Source: Ptiloglossa arizonensis (Eukaryota; Arthropoda; Insecta; Hymenoptera; Colletidae). Taken from it: 64,000 nt of DNA. The DNA is taken from contig NW_027478786.1 of NCBI RefSeq assembly GCF_051014685.1, positions 1-64,000 of the forward strand. Reading direction: 5' to 3'. The position numbers and the translations under genes were made by a program. This document shows, in pieces, positions 36,747-50,227 of the stretch. The notes beneath the pieces are model-generated. The model was not told where the DNA came from, did no database searches, and worked only from the letters and a program-made list of their open reading frames with translations. How positions within the stretch are numbered: the stretch's first letter is position 1; every line of letters begins with the position of its first letter.

Positions 36747-39700
36747 GAACTGCGAAAATTTTGAGTTTCTCAAGCGTTTCTTACCTCCAAACTGCCATAT
36801 CTCGCGAACGGATTGACCAATCCGCAAAATTTCTGTTGCATCTGAAAGTAGAAACTCGCCCGATTACAACGGTATGCCTACTTTTCCCCTAGACCGTTCT
36901 AGTTATGCTTGTCGAGCAACAGAACTGCGAAAATTTTGAGTTTCTCAAGCGTTTCTTACTTCCAAACTGCCATATCTCGCGAACGGATTGACCAATCCGC
37001 AAAATTTCTGTTGCATCTGAAAGTAGAAACTCGCCCGAATACAACGGTATGCGTACTTTTCCCCTAGGCCGTTCTAGTTATTCGTTTCGAGCATCAGAAC
37101 TGCGAAAATTTTGAGTTTCTCAAGCGTTGCTTACCTCCAAACTGCCATATCTCGCGAACGGATTGACCAATCCGCAAAATTTCTATTGCATCTGAAAGTA
37201 GAAACTCGCCCGATTACAACGGTATGCGTACTTTTCCCCTAGGCCGTTCTAGTTATTCGTTTCGAGCATCAGAACTGCGAAAATTTTGAGTTTCTCAAGC
37301 GTTTCTTACCTCCAAACTGCCATATCTCGCGAACGGATTGACCAATCCGCAAAATTTCTGTTGCATCTGATAGTAGAAACTCGCCCGATTACAACGGTAT
37401 GCGTACTTTTCCGCTAGGCCGCCCTAGTTATTCGTTTCGAGCATCAGAACTGCAAAAATTTTGAGTTTCTCAAGCGTTTCTTACTTCCAAACTGCCATAT
37501 CTCGCGAACGGATTGACCAATCCGCAAAATTTCTGTTGCATCTGAAAGTAGAAACTCGCCCGATTACAACGGTATGCGTACTTTTCCCCTAGGCCGTTCT
37601 AGTTATTCGTTTCGAGCATCAGAACTGCGAAAATTTTGAGTTTCTCAAGCGTTTCTTACCTACAAACTGCCATATTTCGCGAACGGACTTGACCAATCCG
37701 CAAAATTTCTGTTGCATCTGAAAGTAGAAACTCGCCCGATTACAACGGTATGCGTACTTTTCCCCTAGACCGTTCTAGTTATGCTTGTCGAGCATCAGAA
37801 CTGCGAAAATTTTGAGTTTCTCAAGTGTTTCTTACCTCCAAACTGCCGTATCTCGCGAACGGATTGACCAATCCGCAAAATTTCTGTTGCATCTGAAATT
37901 AGAAACTCGCCCGAATACAACGGTATGCGTACTTTTCCCCTAGGCCGTTCTAGTTATTCGTTTCGAGCATCAGAACTGCGAAAATTTTGAGTTTCTCAAG
38001 CGTTTCTTACATCCAAACTGCCATATCTCGCGAACGGTTTGACCAATCCGCAAAATTTCTGTTGCATCTGAAAGTAGAAACTCGCCCGATTACAACTGTA
38101 TGCGTACTTTTCCCCTAGCCCGTTCTAGTTATTCGTTTCGAGCAACAGAACTGCGAAAATTTGGAGTTTCTCAAGCGTTGCTTACCTCCAAACTGCCATA
38201 TCTCGCGAACGGATTGACCAAACCGCAAAATTTCTGTTGCATCTGAAAGTAGAAACTCGCCCGATTACAACGGTGTGCGTACTTTTCCCCTAGCCCGTTC
38301 TAGTTATTCGTTTCGAGCAACAGAACTGCGAAAATTTTGAGTTTCTCAAGCGTTGCTTACCTCCAAACTGCCATATCTCGCGAACGGATTGACCAATCCG
38401 CAAAATTTCTGTCGCATCTGAAAGTAGAAACTCGCCCGATTACAACGGTGTGCGTACTTTTCCCCTAGGCCGTTCTTGTTATTCGTTTCGAGCATCAGAA
38501 CCGCGAAAATTTTGAGTTTCTCAAGCGTTTCTTACCTCCAAACTGCCATATCTCGCGAACGGATTGACCAATCCGCAAAATTTCTGTTGCGTCTGAAAGT
38601 AGAAACTCGCCCGATTACAACGGTATGCGTACTTTTCCCCTAGGCCGTTCTAGCTATTCGTTTCGAGCATCAGAACTGCGAAAATTTTGAGTTTCTCAAG
38701 CGTTTCTTACTTCCAAACTGCCATATCTCGCGAACGGATTGACCAATCCGCAAAATTGCTGTTGCATCTGAAAGTAGAAACTCGCCCGATTACAACGGTA
38801 TGCGTACTTTTCCCCTAGGCCGTTCTAGTTATTCGTTTCGAGCATCAGAACTGCGAAAATTTTGAGTTTCTCAAGCGTTTCTTACCTACAAACTGCCCTA
38901 TTTCGCGAACGGACTTGACCAATCCGCAAAATTTCTGTTGCATCTGAAAGTAGAAACTCGCCCGATTACAACGGTATGCGTACTTTTCCCCTAGACCGTT
39001 CTAGTTATGCTTGTCGAGCATCAGAACTGCGAAAATTTTGAGTTTCTCAAGTGTTTCTCACCTCCAAACTGCCGTATCTCGCGAACGGATTGACCAATCC
39101 GCAAAATTTCTGTTGCATCTGAAAGTAGAAACTCGCCCGAATACAACGGTATGCGTACTTTTCCCCTAGGCCGTTCTAGTTATTCGTTTCGAGCATCAGA
39201 ACTGCGAAAATTTTGAGTTTCTCAAGCGTTTCTTACATCCAAACTGCCATATCTCGCGAACGGTTTGACCAATCCGCAAAATTTCTGTTGCATCTGAAAG
39301 TAGAAACTCGCCCGATTACAACTGTATGCGTACTTTTCCCCTAGCCCGTTCTAGTTATTCGTTTCGAGCAACAGAACTGCGAAAATTTGGAGTTTCTCAA
39401 GCGTTGCTTACCTCCAAACTGCCATATCTCGCGAACGGATTGACCAATCCGCAAAATTTCTGTTGCATCTGAAAGTAGAAACTCGCCCGATTACAACGGT
39501 GTGCGTACTTTTCCCCTAGCCCGTTCTAGTTATTCGTTTCGAGCAACAGAACTGCGAAAATTTTGAGTTTCTCAAGCGTTGCTTACCTCCAAACTGCCAT
39601 ATCTCGCGAACGGATTGACCAATCCGCAAAATTTCTGTTGCATCTGAAAGTAGAAACTCGCCCGATTACAACGGTGTGCGTACTTTTCCCCTAGGCCGTT

Positions 39701-42700
39701 CTTGTTATTCGTTTCGAGCATCAGAACCGCGAAAATTTTGAGTTTCTCAAGCGTTTCTTACCTCCAAACTGCCATATCTCGCGAACGGATTGACCAATCC
39801 GCAAAATTTCTGTTGCGTCTGAAAGTAGAAACTCGCCCGATTACAACGGTATGCGTACTTTTCCCCTAGGCCGTTCTAGCTATTCGTTTCGAGCATCAGA
39901 ACTGCGAAAATTTTGAGTTTCTCAAGCGTTCCTTACTTCCAAACTGCCATATCTCGCGAACGGATTGACCAATCCGCAAAATTTCTGTTGCATCTGAAAG
40001 TAGAAACTCGCCCGATTACAACTGTATGCGTACTTTTCCCCTAGTCCGTTCTAGTTATTCGTTTCGAGCATCAGAACTGTGAAAATTTTGAGTTTCTCAA
40101 GAGTTTCTTACCTCCGAACTGCCATATCTCGCGAACGGATTGACCAATCCGCAAAATTTCTGTTGCATCTGAAAGTAGAAACTCGCCCGATTACAACGGT
40201 GTGCGTACTTTTCCCCTAGCCCGTTCTAGTTATTCGTTTCGAGCAACAGAACTGCGAAAATTTTGAGTTTCTCAAGCGTTGCTTACATCCAAACTGCCAT
40301 ATCTCGCGAACAGATTGACCAATCCGCAAAATTTCTGTTGCATCTGAAAGTAGAAACTCGCCCGATTACAACGGTGTGCGTACTTTTCCCCTAGGCCGTT
40401 CTTGTTATTCGTTTCGAGCATCAGAACCGCGAAAATTTTGAGTTTCTCAAGTGTTTCTTACCTCCAAACTGCCGTATCTCGCGAACGGATTGACCAATCC
40501 GCAAAATTTCTGTTGCATCTGAAAGTAGAAACTCGCCCGAATACAACGGTATGCGTACTTTTCCCCTAGGCCGTTCTAGTTATTCGTTTCGAGCAACAGA
40601 ACTGCGAAAATTTTGAGTTTCTCAAGCGTTGCTTACCTCCAAACTGCCATATCTCGCGAACGGATTGACCAATCCGCAAAATTATTGTTGCATCTGAAAG
40701 TAGAAACTCGCCCAAATACAACGGTATGCGTACTTTTCCCCTAGGCCGTTCTAGTTATTCGTTTCGAGCATCAGAACTGCGAAAATTTTGAGTTTCTCAA
40801 GCGTTTCTTACCTCCAAACTGCCATATCTCGCGAACGGATTGACCAATCCGCAAAATTTCTGTTGCATCTGAAAGTAGAAACTCGCCCGATTACAACGGT
40901 ATGCCTACTTTTCCCCTAGACCGTTCTAGTTATGCTTGTCGAGCAACAGAACTGCGAAAATTTTGAGTTTCTCAAGCGTTTCTTACTTCCAAACTGCCAT
41001 ATCTCGCGAACGGATTGACCAATCCGCAAAATTTCTGTTGCATCTGAAAGTAGAAACTCGCCCGAATACAACGGTATGCGTACTTTTCCCCTAGGCCGTT
41101 CTAGTTATTCGTTTCGAGCATCAGAACTGCGAAAATTTTGAGTTTCTCAAGCGTTGCTTACCTCCAAACTGCCATATCTCGCGAACGGATTGACCAATCC
41201 GCAAAATTTCTATTGCATCTGAAAGTAGAAACTCGCCCGATTACAACGGTATGCGTACTTTTCCCCTAGGCCGTTCTAGTTATTCGTTTCGAGCATCAGA
41301 ACTGCGAAAATTTTGAGTTTCTCAAGCGTTTCTTACCTCCAAACTGCCATATCTCGCGAACGGATTGACCAATCCGCAAAATTTCTGTTGCATCTGATAG
41401 TAGAAACTCGCCCGATTACAACGGTATGCGTACTTTTCCGCTAGGCCGCCCTAGTTATTCGTTTCGAGCATCAGAACTGCAAAAATTTTGAGTTTCTCAA
41501 GCGTTTCTTACTTCCAAACTGCCATATCTCGCGAACGGATTGACCAATCCGCAAAATTTCTGTTGCATCTGAAAGTAGAAACTCGCCCGATTACAACGGT
41601 ATGCGTACTTTTCCCCTAGGCCGTTCTAGTTATTCGTTTCGAGCATCAGAACTGCGAAAATTTTGAGTTTCTCAAGCGTTTCTTACCTACAAACTGCCAT
41701 ATTTCGCGAACGGACTTGACCAATCCGCAAAATTTCTGTTGCATCTGAAAGTAGAAACTCGCCCGATTACAACGGTATGCGTACTTTTCCCCTAGACCGT
41801 TCTAGTTATGCTTGTCGAGCATCAGAACTGCGAAAATTTTGAGTTTCTCAAGTGTTTCTTACCTCCAAACTGCCGTATCTCGCGAACGGATTGACCAATC
41901 CGCAAAATTTCTGTTGCATCTGAAATTAGAAACTCGCCCGAATACAACGGTATGCGTACTTTTCCCCTAGGCCGTTCTAGTTATTCGTTTCGAGCATCAG
42001 AACTGCGAAAATTTTGAGTTTCTCAAGCGTTTCTTACATCCAAACTGCCATATCTCGCGAACGGTTTGACCAATCCGCAAAATTTCTGTTGCATCTGAAA
42101 GTAGAAACTCGCCCGATTACAACTGTATGCGTACTTTTCCCCTAGCCCGTTCTAGTTATTCGTTTCGAGCAACAGAACTGCGAAAATTTGGAGTTTCTCA
42201 AGCGTTGCTTACCTCCAAACTGCCATATCTCGCGAACGGATTGACCAAACCGCAAAATTTCTGTTGCATCTGAAAGTAGAAACTCGCCCGATTACAACGG
42301 TGTGCGTACTTTTCCCCTAGCCCGTTCTAGTTATTCGTTTCGAGCAACAGAACTGCGAAAATTTTGAGTTTCTCAAGCGTTGCTTACCTCCAAACTGCCA
42401 TATCTCGCGAACGGATTGACCAATCCGCAAAATTTCTGTCGCATCTGAAAGTAGAAACTCGCCCGATTACAACGGTGTGCGTACTTTTCCCCTAGGCCGT
42501 TCTTGTTATTCGTTTCGAGCATCAGAACCGCGAAAATTTTGAGTTTCTCAAGCGTTTCTTACCTCCAAACTGCCATATCTCGCGAACGGATTGACCAATC
42601 CGCAAAATTTCTGTTGCGTCTGAAAGTAGAAACTCGCCCGATTACAACGGTATGCGTACTTTTCCCCTAGGCCGTTCTAGCTATTCGTTTCGAGCATCAG

Positions 42701-44870
42701 AACTGCGAAAATTTTGAGTTTCTCAAGCGTTTCTTACTTCCAAACTGCCATATCTCGCGAACGGATTGACCAATCCGCAAAATTGCTGTTGCATCTGAAA
42801 GTAGAAACTCGCCCGATTACAACGGTATGCGTACTTTTCCCCTAGGCCGTTCTAGTTATTCGTTTCGAGCATCAGAACTGCGAAAATTTTGAGTTTCTCA
42901 AGCGTTTCTTACCTACAAACTGCCCTATTTCGCGAACGGACTTGACCAATCCGCAAAATTTCTGTTGCATCTGAAAGTAGAAACTCGCCCGATTACAACG
43001 GTATGCGTACTTTTCCCCTAGACCGTTCTAGTTATGCTTGTCGAGCATCAGAACTGCGAAAATTTTGAGTTTCTCAAGTGTTTCTCACCTCCAAACTGCC
43101 GTATCTCGCGAACGGATTGACCAATCCGCAAAATTTCTGTTGCATCTGAAAGTAGAAACTCGCCCGAATACAACGGTATGCGTACTTTTCCCCTAGGCCG
43201 TTCTAGTTATTCGTTTCGAGCATCAGAACTGCGAAAATTTTGAGTTTCTCAAGCGTTTCTTACATCCAAACTGCCATATCTCGCGAACGGTTTGACCAAT
43301 CCGCAAAATTTCTGTTGCATCTGAAAGTAGAAACTCGCCCGATTACAACTGTATGCGTACTTTTCCCCTAGCCCGTTCTAGTTATTCGTTTCGAGCAACA
43401 GAACTGCGAAAATTTGGAGTTTCTCAAGCGTTGCTTACCTCCAAACTGCCATATCTCGCGAACGGATTGACCAATCCGCAAAATTTCTGTTGCATCTGAA
43501 AGTAGAAACTCGCCCGATTACAACGGTGTGCGTACTTTTCCCCTAGCCCGTTCTAGTTATTCGTTTCGAGCAACAGAACTGCGAAAATTTTGAGTTTCTC
43601 AAGCGTTGCTTACCTCCAAACTGCCATATCTCGCGAACGGATTGACCAATCCGCAAAATTTCTGTTGCATCTGAAAGTAGAAACTCGCCCGATTACAACG
43701 GTGTGCGTACTTTTCCCCTAGGCCGTTCTTGTTATTCGTTTCGAGCATCAGAACCGCGAAAATTTTGAGTTTCTCAAGCGTTTCTTACCTCCAAACTGCC
43801 ATATCTCGCGAACGGATTGACCAATCCGCAAAATTTCTGTTGCGTCTGAAAGTAGAAACTCGCCCGATTACAACGGTATGCGTACTTTTCCCCTAGGCCG
43901 TTCTAGCTATTCGTTTCGAGCATCAGAACTGCGAAAATTTTGAGTTTCTCAAGCGTTCCTTACTTCCAAACTGCCATATCTCGCGAACGGATTGACCAAT
44001 CCGCAAAATTTCTGTTGCATCTGAAAGTAGAAACTCGCCCGATTACAACTGTATGCGTACTTTTCCCCTAGTCCGTTCTAGTTATTCGTTTCGAGCATCA
44101 GAACTGTGAAAATTTTGAGTTTCTCAAGAGTTTCTTACCTCCGAACTGCCATATCTCGCGAACGGATTGACCAATCCGCAAAATTTCTGTTGCATCTGAA
44201 AGTAGAAACTCGCCCGATTACAACGGTGTGCGTACTTTTCCCCTAGCCCGTTCTAGTTATTCGTTTCGAGCAACAGAACTGCGAAAATTTTGAGTTTCTC
44301 AAGCGTTGCTTACATCCAAACTGCCATATCTCGCGAACAGATTGACCAATCCGCAAAATTTCTGTTGCATCTGAAAGTAGAAACTCGCCCGATTACAACG
44401 GTGTGCGTACTTTTCCCCTAGGCCGTTCTTGTTATTCGTTTCGAGCATCAGAACCGCGAAAATTTTGAGTTTCTCAAGTGTTTCTTACCTCCAAACTGCC
44501 GTATCTCGCGAACGGATTGACCAATCCGCAAAATTTCTGTTGCATCTGAAAGTAGAAACTCGCCCGAATACAACGGTATGCGTACTTTTCCCCTAGGCCG
44601 TTCTAGTTATTCGTTTCGAGCAACAGAACTGCGAAAATTTTGAGTTTCTCAAGCGTTGCTTACCTCCAAACTGCCATATCTCGCGAACGGATTGACCAAT
44701 CCGCAAAATTATTGTTGCATCTGAAAGTAGAAACTCGCCCAAATACAACGGTATGCGTACTTTTCCCCTAGGCCGTTCTAGTTATTCGTTTCGAGCATCA
44801 GAACTGCGAAAATTTTGAGTTTCTCAAGCGTTTCTTACCTCCAAACTGCCATATCTCGCGAACGGATTGA
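36747..44870 (+). repeat. 23-mer higher-order repeat, 4027 bp, two near-identical copies
   Basis: Monomers at 36747 through 40599 recur in order at 40774 through 44626 at an offset of 4027 bp (23 x 175 plus 2, from two CGGACTTG monomers per unit). Rare variants shared include GATAGTAG (37272 and 41299), GCAAAAATT (37447 and 41474), GAAATTAG (37798 and 41825), CTGTCGCATC (38323 and 42350), AATTGCTG (38673 and 42700), TGCCCTATTTC (38848 and 42875) and GCGTTCCTTAC (39899 and 43926). I saw no difference between the copies where I compared them. The match ends in the monomer at 44801 (CCAAACCGC versus CCAATCCGC). Confidence 0.93.
37622..40020 (+). repeat. Nested 7-mer inside the 4027 bp unit
   Basis: The series at 37622, 37798, 37973, 38148, 38323, 38498 and 38673 is repeated at 38848, 39024, 39199, 39374, 39549, 39724 and 39899 at an offset of 1226 bp (7 x 175 plus the inserted base). 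Markers are CGGACTTG, AAGTG with TGCCGTATC, TACATCC with CGGTTTG, ATTTGGAG, GTTGCTT, GAACCGCG and TACTTCC. The inner copies differ more than the outer 4027 bp copies do, so the 7-mer duplication is older. The same nesting appears at 41649-44047 in the second outer copy. Confidence 0.88.
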
Positions 44871-46726
44871 CCAAACCGCAAAATTTCTATTGCATCTGAA
44901 AGTAGAAACTCGCCCGATTACAACTGTATGCGTACTTTTCCCCTAGTCCGTTCTAGTTATTCGTTTCCAGCATCAGAACTGTGAAAATTTTGAGTTTCTC
45001 AACCGTTTCTTACCTCCGAACTGCCATATCTCGCGAACGGATTGACCAATCCGCAAAATTTCTATTGCATCTGAAAGTAGAAACTCGCCCGATTACAACG
45101 GTGTGCGTACTTTTCCCCTAGGCCGTTCTTGTTATTCGTTTCGAGCATCAGAACCACGAAAATTTTGAGTTTCTCAAGCGTTTCTTACCTCCAAACTGCC
45201 ATATCTCGCGAACGGATTGACCAATCCGCAAAATTTCTGTTGCATCTGAAAGTAGAAACTCGCCCGATTACAACGGTATGCGTACTTTTCCCATAGGCCG
45301 TTCTAGTTATTCGTTTCGAGCATCAGAACTGCGAAAATTTTGAGTTTCTCAACCGTTTCTTACCTCCGAACTGCCATATCTCGCGAACGGATTGACCAAT
45401 CCGCAAAATTTCTATTGCATCTGAAAGTAGAAACTCGCCCGATTACAACGGTGTGCGTACTTTTCCCCTAGGCCGTTCTTGTTATTCGTTTCGAGCATCA
45501 GAACCGCGAAAATTTTGAGTTTCTCAAGCGTTTCTTACCTCCAAACTGCCATATCTCGCGAACGGATTGACCAATCCGCAAAATTTCTGTTGCATCTGAA
45601 AGTAGAAACTCGCCCGATTACAACGGTATGCGTACTTTTCCCCTAGGCCGTTCTAGCTATTCGTTTCGAGCATCAGAACTGCGAAAATTTTGAGTTTCTC
45701 AAGCGTTTCTTACTTCCAAACTGCCATATCTCGCGAACGGATTGACCAATCCGCAAAATTTCTGTTGCATCTGAAAGTAGAAACTCGCCCGATTACAACG
45801 GTATGCGTACTTTTCCCATAGGCCGTTCTAGTTATTCGTTTCGAGCATCAGAACTGCGAAAATTTTGAGTTTCTCAAGCTTTTCTTACCTACAAACTGCC
45901 ATATTTCGCGAACGGACTTGACCAATCCGCAAAATTTCTGTTGCATCTGAAAGTAGAAACTCGCCCGATTACAACGGTATGCGTACTTTTCCCCTAGACC
46001 GTTCTAGTTATGCTTGTCGAGCATCAGAACTGCGAAAATTTTGAGTTTCTCAAGTGTTTCTTACCTCCAAACTGCCGTATCTCGCGAACGGATTGACCAA
46101 TCCGCAAAATTTCTGTTGCATCTGAAGGTCGAAACTCGCCCGATTACAACGGTATGCGTACTTTTCCCCTAGGCCGTTCTAGTTATTCGATTCGAGCATC
46201 AGAACTGCGAAAATTTTGAGTTTCTCAAGCGTTTCTTACCTCCAAACTGCCATATCTCGCGAACGGATTGACCAATCCGCAAAATTTCTGTTGCATCTGA
46301 AAGTAGAAACTCGCCCGATTACAACGGTATGCGTACTTTTCCCCTAGGCCGTTCAAGCTATTCGTTTCGAGCATCAGAACTGCGAAAATTTTGAGTTTCT
46401 CAAGCGTTTCTTACTTCCAATCTGCCATATCTCGCGAACGGATTGACCAATCCGCAAAATTTCTGTTGCATCTGAAGGTCGAAACTCGCCCGATTACAAC
46501 GGTATGCCTACTTTTCCCCTAGGCCGTTCTAGTTATTCGATTCGAGCATCAGAACTGCGAAAATTTTGAGTTTCTCAAGCGTTTCTTACCTCCAAACTGC
46601 CATATCTCGCGAACGGATTGACCATTCCGCAAAATTTCTGTTGCGTCTGAAAGTAGAAACTCGCCCGATTACAACGGTATGCGTACTTTTCCCCTAGGCC
46701 GTTCTAGCTATTCGTTTCGAGCATCA
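44801..46726 (+). repeat. Short dimeric duplications after the 23-mer
   Basis: Two 350 bp dimers are duplicated here. 44976 and 45151 resemble 45326 and 45501 (CAACCGTTTC with CTCCGAAC, CTATTGC, then GAACCACG or GAACCGCG). 46027 and 46202 resemble 46377 and 46552 (GGTCGAAAC and TATTCGATTCGAG). The monomer at 45326 has the head of an ordinary GAACTGCG monomer and the body of the CTCCGAAC type, so it looks like an exchange product. 45851 is a CGGACTTG monomer with AAGCTTTTC. Private substitutions such as CAATCTGCC (46420 region) and ACCATTCC (46622 region) are frequent. Confidence 0.75.
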
Positions 46727-47776
46727 GAACTGCGAAAATTTTGAGTTTCTCAAGCGTTTCTTACTTCCAAACTGCCATATCTCGCGAACGGATTGACCAA
46801 TCCGCAAAATTTCTGTTGCATCTGAAAGTAGAAACTCGCCCGATTACAACTGTATGCGTACTTTTCCCCTAGTCCGTTCTAGTTATTCGTTTCGAGCATC
46901 AGAACTGTGAAAATTTTGAGTTTCTCAAGAGTTTCTTACCTCCGAACTGCCATATCTCGCGAACGGATTGACCAATCCGCAAAATTTCTGTTGCATCTGA
47001 AAGTAGAAACTCGCCCGATTACAACGGTGTGCGTACTTTTCCCCTAGCCCGTTCTAGTTATTCGTTTCGAGCAACAGAACTGCGAAAATTTTGAGTTTCT
47101 CAAGCGTTGCTTACCTCCAAACTGCCATATCTCGCGAACAGATTGACCAATCCGCAAAATTTCTGTTGCATCTGAAAGTAGAAACTCGCCCGATTACAAC
47201 GGTGTGCGTACTTTTCCCCTAGGCCGTTCTAGCTATTCGTTTCGAGCATCAGAACTGCGAAAATTTTGAGTTTCTCAAGCGTTTCTTACTTCCAAACTGC
47301 CATATCTCGCGAACGGATTGACCAATCCGCAAAATTTCTGTTGCATCTGAAAGTAGAAACTCGCCCGATTACAACTGTATGCGTACTTTTCCCCTAGTCC
47401 GTTCTAGTTATTCGTTTCGAGCATCAGAACTGTGAAAATTTTGAGTTTCTCAAGAGTTTCTTACCTCCGAACTGCCATATCTCGCGAACGGATTGACCAA
47501 TCCGCAAAATTTCTGTTGCATCTGAAAGTAGAAACTCGCCCGATTACAACGGTGTGCGTACTTTTCCCCTAGCCCGTTCTGGTTATTCGTTTCGAGCAAC
47601 AGAACTGCGAAAATTTTGAGTTTCTCAAGCGTTGCTTACCTCCAAACTGCCATATCTCGCGAACAGATTGACCAATCCGCAAAATTTCTGTTGCATCTGA
47701 AAGTAGAAACTCGCCCGATTACAACGGTGTGCGTACTTTTCCCCTAGGCCGTTCTTGTTATTCGTTTCGAGCATCA
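46727..47776 (+). repeat. 3-mer duplication, 525 bp
   Basis: Monomers at 46727, 46902 and 47077 are repeated at 47252, 47427 and 47602. Markers are TACTTCC with AACTGTATG and AGTCCG, GTGAAAATT with CAAGAGTTTC and CTCCGAAC, and GTTGCTT with GAACAGATTG. One difference is TTCTGG versus TTCTAG just before 47602. 525 bp is also the shortest multiple of 175 that is divisible by 3, but stop codons remain in every frame, so no coding meaning follows. Confidence 0.88.
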
Positions 47777-48302
47777 GAACCGCGAAAATTTTGAGTTTCT
47801 CAAGCGTTTCTTACCTCCAAACTGCCATATCTCGCGAACGGATTGACCAATCCGCAAAATTTCTGTTGCATCTGAAAGTAGAAACTCGCCCGATTACAAC
47901 GGTATGCGTACTTTTCCCCTAGGCCGTTCTAGCTATTCGTTTCGAGCATCAGAACTGCGAAAATTTTGAGTTTCTCAAGCGTTTCTTACTTCCAAACTGC
48001 CATATCTCGCGAACGGATTGACCAATCCGCAAAATTTCTGTTGCATCTGAAAGTAGAAACTCGCCCGATTACAACGGTATGCGTACTTTTCCCCTAGGCC
48101 GTTCTAGTTATTCGTTTCGAGCATCAGAACTGCGAAAATTTTGAGTTTCTCAAGCGTTTCTTACCTACAAACTGCCATATTTCGCGAACGGACTTGACCA
48201 ATCCGCAAAATTTCTGTTGCATCTGAAAGTAGAAACTCGCCCGATTACAACGGTATGCGTACTTTTCCCCTAGACCGTTCTAGTTATGCTTGTCGAGCAT
48301 CA
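47777..48302 (+). repeat. Linking monomers, no local partner
   Basis: Three monomers (47777 GAACCGC type, 47952 TACTTCC type, and 48127 a 176 bp CGGACTTG type) continue the order known from the 7-mer inside the 23-mer (38498, 38673, 38848). Nothing else is seen in this stretch. Confidence 0.8.
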
Positions 48303-50052
48303 GAACTGCGAAAATTTTGAGTTTCTCAAGTGTTTCTTACCTCCAAACTGCCGTATCTCGCGAACGGATTGACCAATCCGCAAAATTTCTGTTGCATCTG
48401 AAAGTAGAAACTCGCCCGAATACAACGGTATGCGTACTTTTCCCCTAGCCCGTTCTAGTTATTCGTTTCGAGCAACAGAACTGCGAAAATTTTGAGTTTC
48501 TCAAGCGTTGCTTACCTCCAAACTGCCATATCTCGCGAACGGATTGACCAATCCGCAAAATTATTGTTGCATCTGAAAGTAGAAACTCGCCCAAATACAA
48601 CGGTATGCGTACTTTTCCCCTAGGCCGTTCTAGTTATTCGTTTCGAGCATCAGAACTGCGAAAATTTTGAGTTTCTCAAGCGTTTCTTACCTCCAAACTG
48701 CCATATCTCGCGAACGGATTGACCAAACCGCAAAATTTCTATTGCATCTGAAAGTAGAAACTCGCCCGATTACAACTGTATGCGTACTTTTCCCCTAGTC
48801 TGTTCTAGTTATTCGTTTCGAGCATCAGAACTGTGAAAATTTTGAGTTTCTCAACCGTTTCTTACCTCCGAACTGCCATATCTCGCAAACGGATTGACCA
48901 ATCCGCAAAATTTCTATTGCATCTGAAAGTAGAAACTCGCCCGATTACAACGGTGTGCGTACTTTTCCCCTAGGCCGTTCTTGTTATTCGTTTCGAGCAT
49001 CAGAACCGCGAAAATTTTGAGTTTCTCAAGCGTTTCTTACCTCCAAACTGCCACATCTCGCGAACGGATTGACCAATCCGCAAAATTTCTGTTGCATCTG
49101 AAAGTAGAAACTCGCCCGATTACAACGGTATGCGTACTTTTCCCCTAGACCGTTCTAGTTATGCTTGTCGAGCATCAGAACTGCGAAAATTTTGAGTTTC
49201 TCAAGTGTTTCTTACCTCCAAACTGCCGTATCTCGCGAACGGATTGACCAATCCGCAAAATTTCTGTTGCATCTGAAAGTAGAAACTCGCCCGAATACAA
49301 CGGTATGCGTACTTTTCCCCTAGGCCGTTCTAGTTATTCGTTTCGAGCAACAGAACTGCGAAAATTTTGAGTTTCTCAAGCGTTGCTTACCTCCAAACTG
49401 CCATATCTCGCGAACGGATTGACCAATCCGCAAAATTATTGTTGCATCTGAAAGTAGAAACTCGCCCAAATACAACGGTATGCGTACTTTTCCCCTAGGC
49501 CGTTCTAGTTATTCGTTTCGAGCATCAGAACTGCGAAAATTTTGAGTTTCTCAAGCGTTTCTTACCTCCAAACTGCCATATCTCGCGAACGGATTGACCA
49601 AACCGCAAAATTTCTATTGCATCTGAAAGTAGAAACTCGCCCGATTACAACTGTATGCGTACTTTTCCCCTAGTCCGTTCTAGTTATTCGTTTCGAGCAT
49701 CAGAACTGTGAAAATTTTGAGTTTCTCAACCGTTTCTTACCTCCGAACTGCCATATCTCGCGAACGGATTGACCAATCCGCAAAATTTCTATTGCATCTG
49801 AAAGTAGAAACTCGCCCGATTACAACGGTGTGCGTACTTTTCCCCTAGGCCGTTCTTGTTATTCGTTTCGAGCATCAGAACCGCGAAAATTTTGAGTTTC
49901 TCAAGCGTTTCTTACCTCCAAACTGCCATATCTCGCGAACGGATTGACCAATCCGCAAAATTTCTGTTGCATCTGAAAGTAGAAACTCGCCCGATTACAA
50001 CGGTATGCGTACTTTTCCCCTAGGCCGTTCTAGCTATTCGTTTCGAGAATCA
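48303..50052 (+). repeat. 5-mer higher-order repeat, 875 bp, two copies
   Basis: Monomers at 48303, 48478, 48653, 48828 and 49003 recur at 49178, 49353, 49528, 49703 and 49878. Markers are AAGTG with TGCCGTATC and CGAATAC, GTTGCTT with TTATTGTTG and CCCAAATAC, CCAAACCGC with CTATTGC, GTGAAAATT with CAACCG and CTCCGAAC, and GAACCGCG. Differences include TCTCGCAAACGG at 48828, GTCTG for GTCCG near 48800, and CACATC versus CATATC between 49003 and 49878. Confidence 0.88.
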
Positions 50053-50227
50053 GAACTGCGAAAATTTTGAGTTTCTCAAGCGTTTCTTACTTCCAAACTG
50101 CCATATCTCGCGAACGGATTGACCAATCCGCAAAATTTCTGTTGCATCTGAAAGTAGAAACTCGCCCGATTACAACGGTATGCGTACTTTTCCCATAGGC
50201 CGTTCTAGTTATTCGTTTCGAGCATCA
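50053..50227 (+). repeat. Single linking monomer, 175 bp
   Basis: This monomer, preceded by GAGAATCA instead of GAGCATCA, is of the TACTTCC type and ends in CCCATAGG in place of CCCCTAGG, losing the AvrII-type palindrome. It leads into the CGGACTTG dimers. Confidence 0.8.

Noticed and set aside
46180..46545. RNA polymerase III B-box-like TATTCGATTCGAGCATC
   Set aside because: Resembles GGTTCGANTCC only in the TTCGA core, occurs in two monomers by a single T-to-A change, and no matching A box or terminator is placed around it.
46727..47776. 525 bp trimer as a frame-preserving coding repeat
   Set aside because: 525 is divisible by three, but stop codons remain in all frames of the trimer, so it cannot encode a repeat protein.
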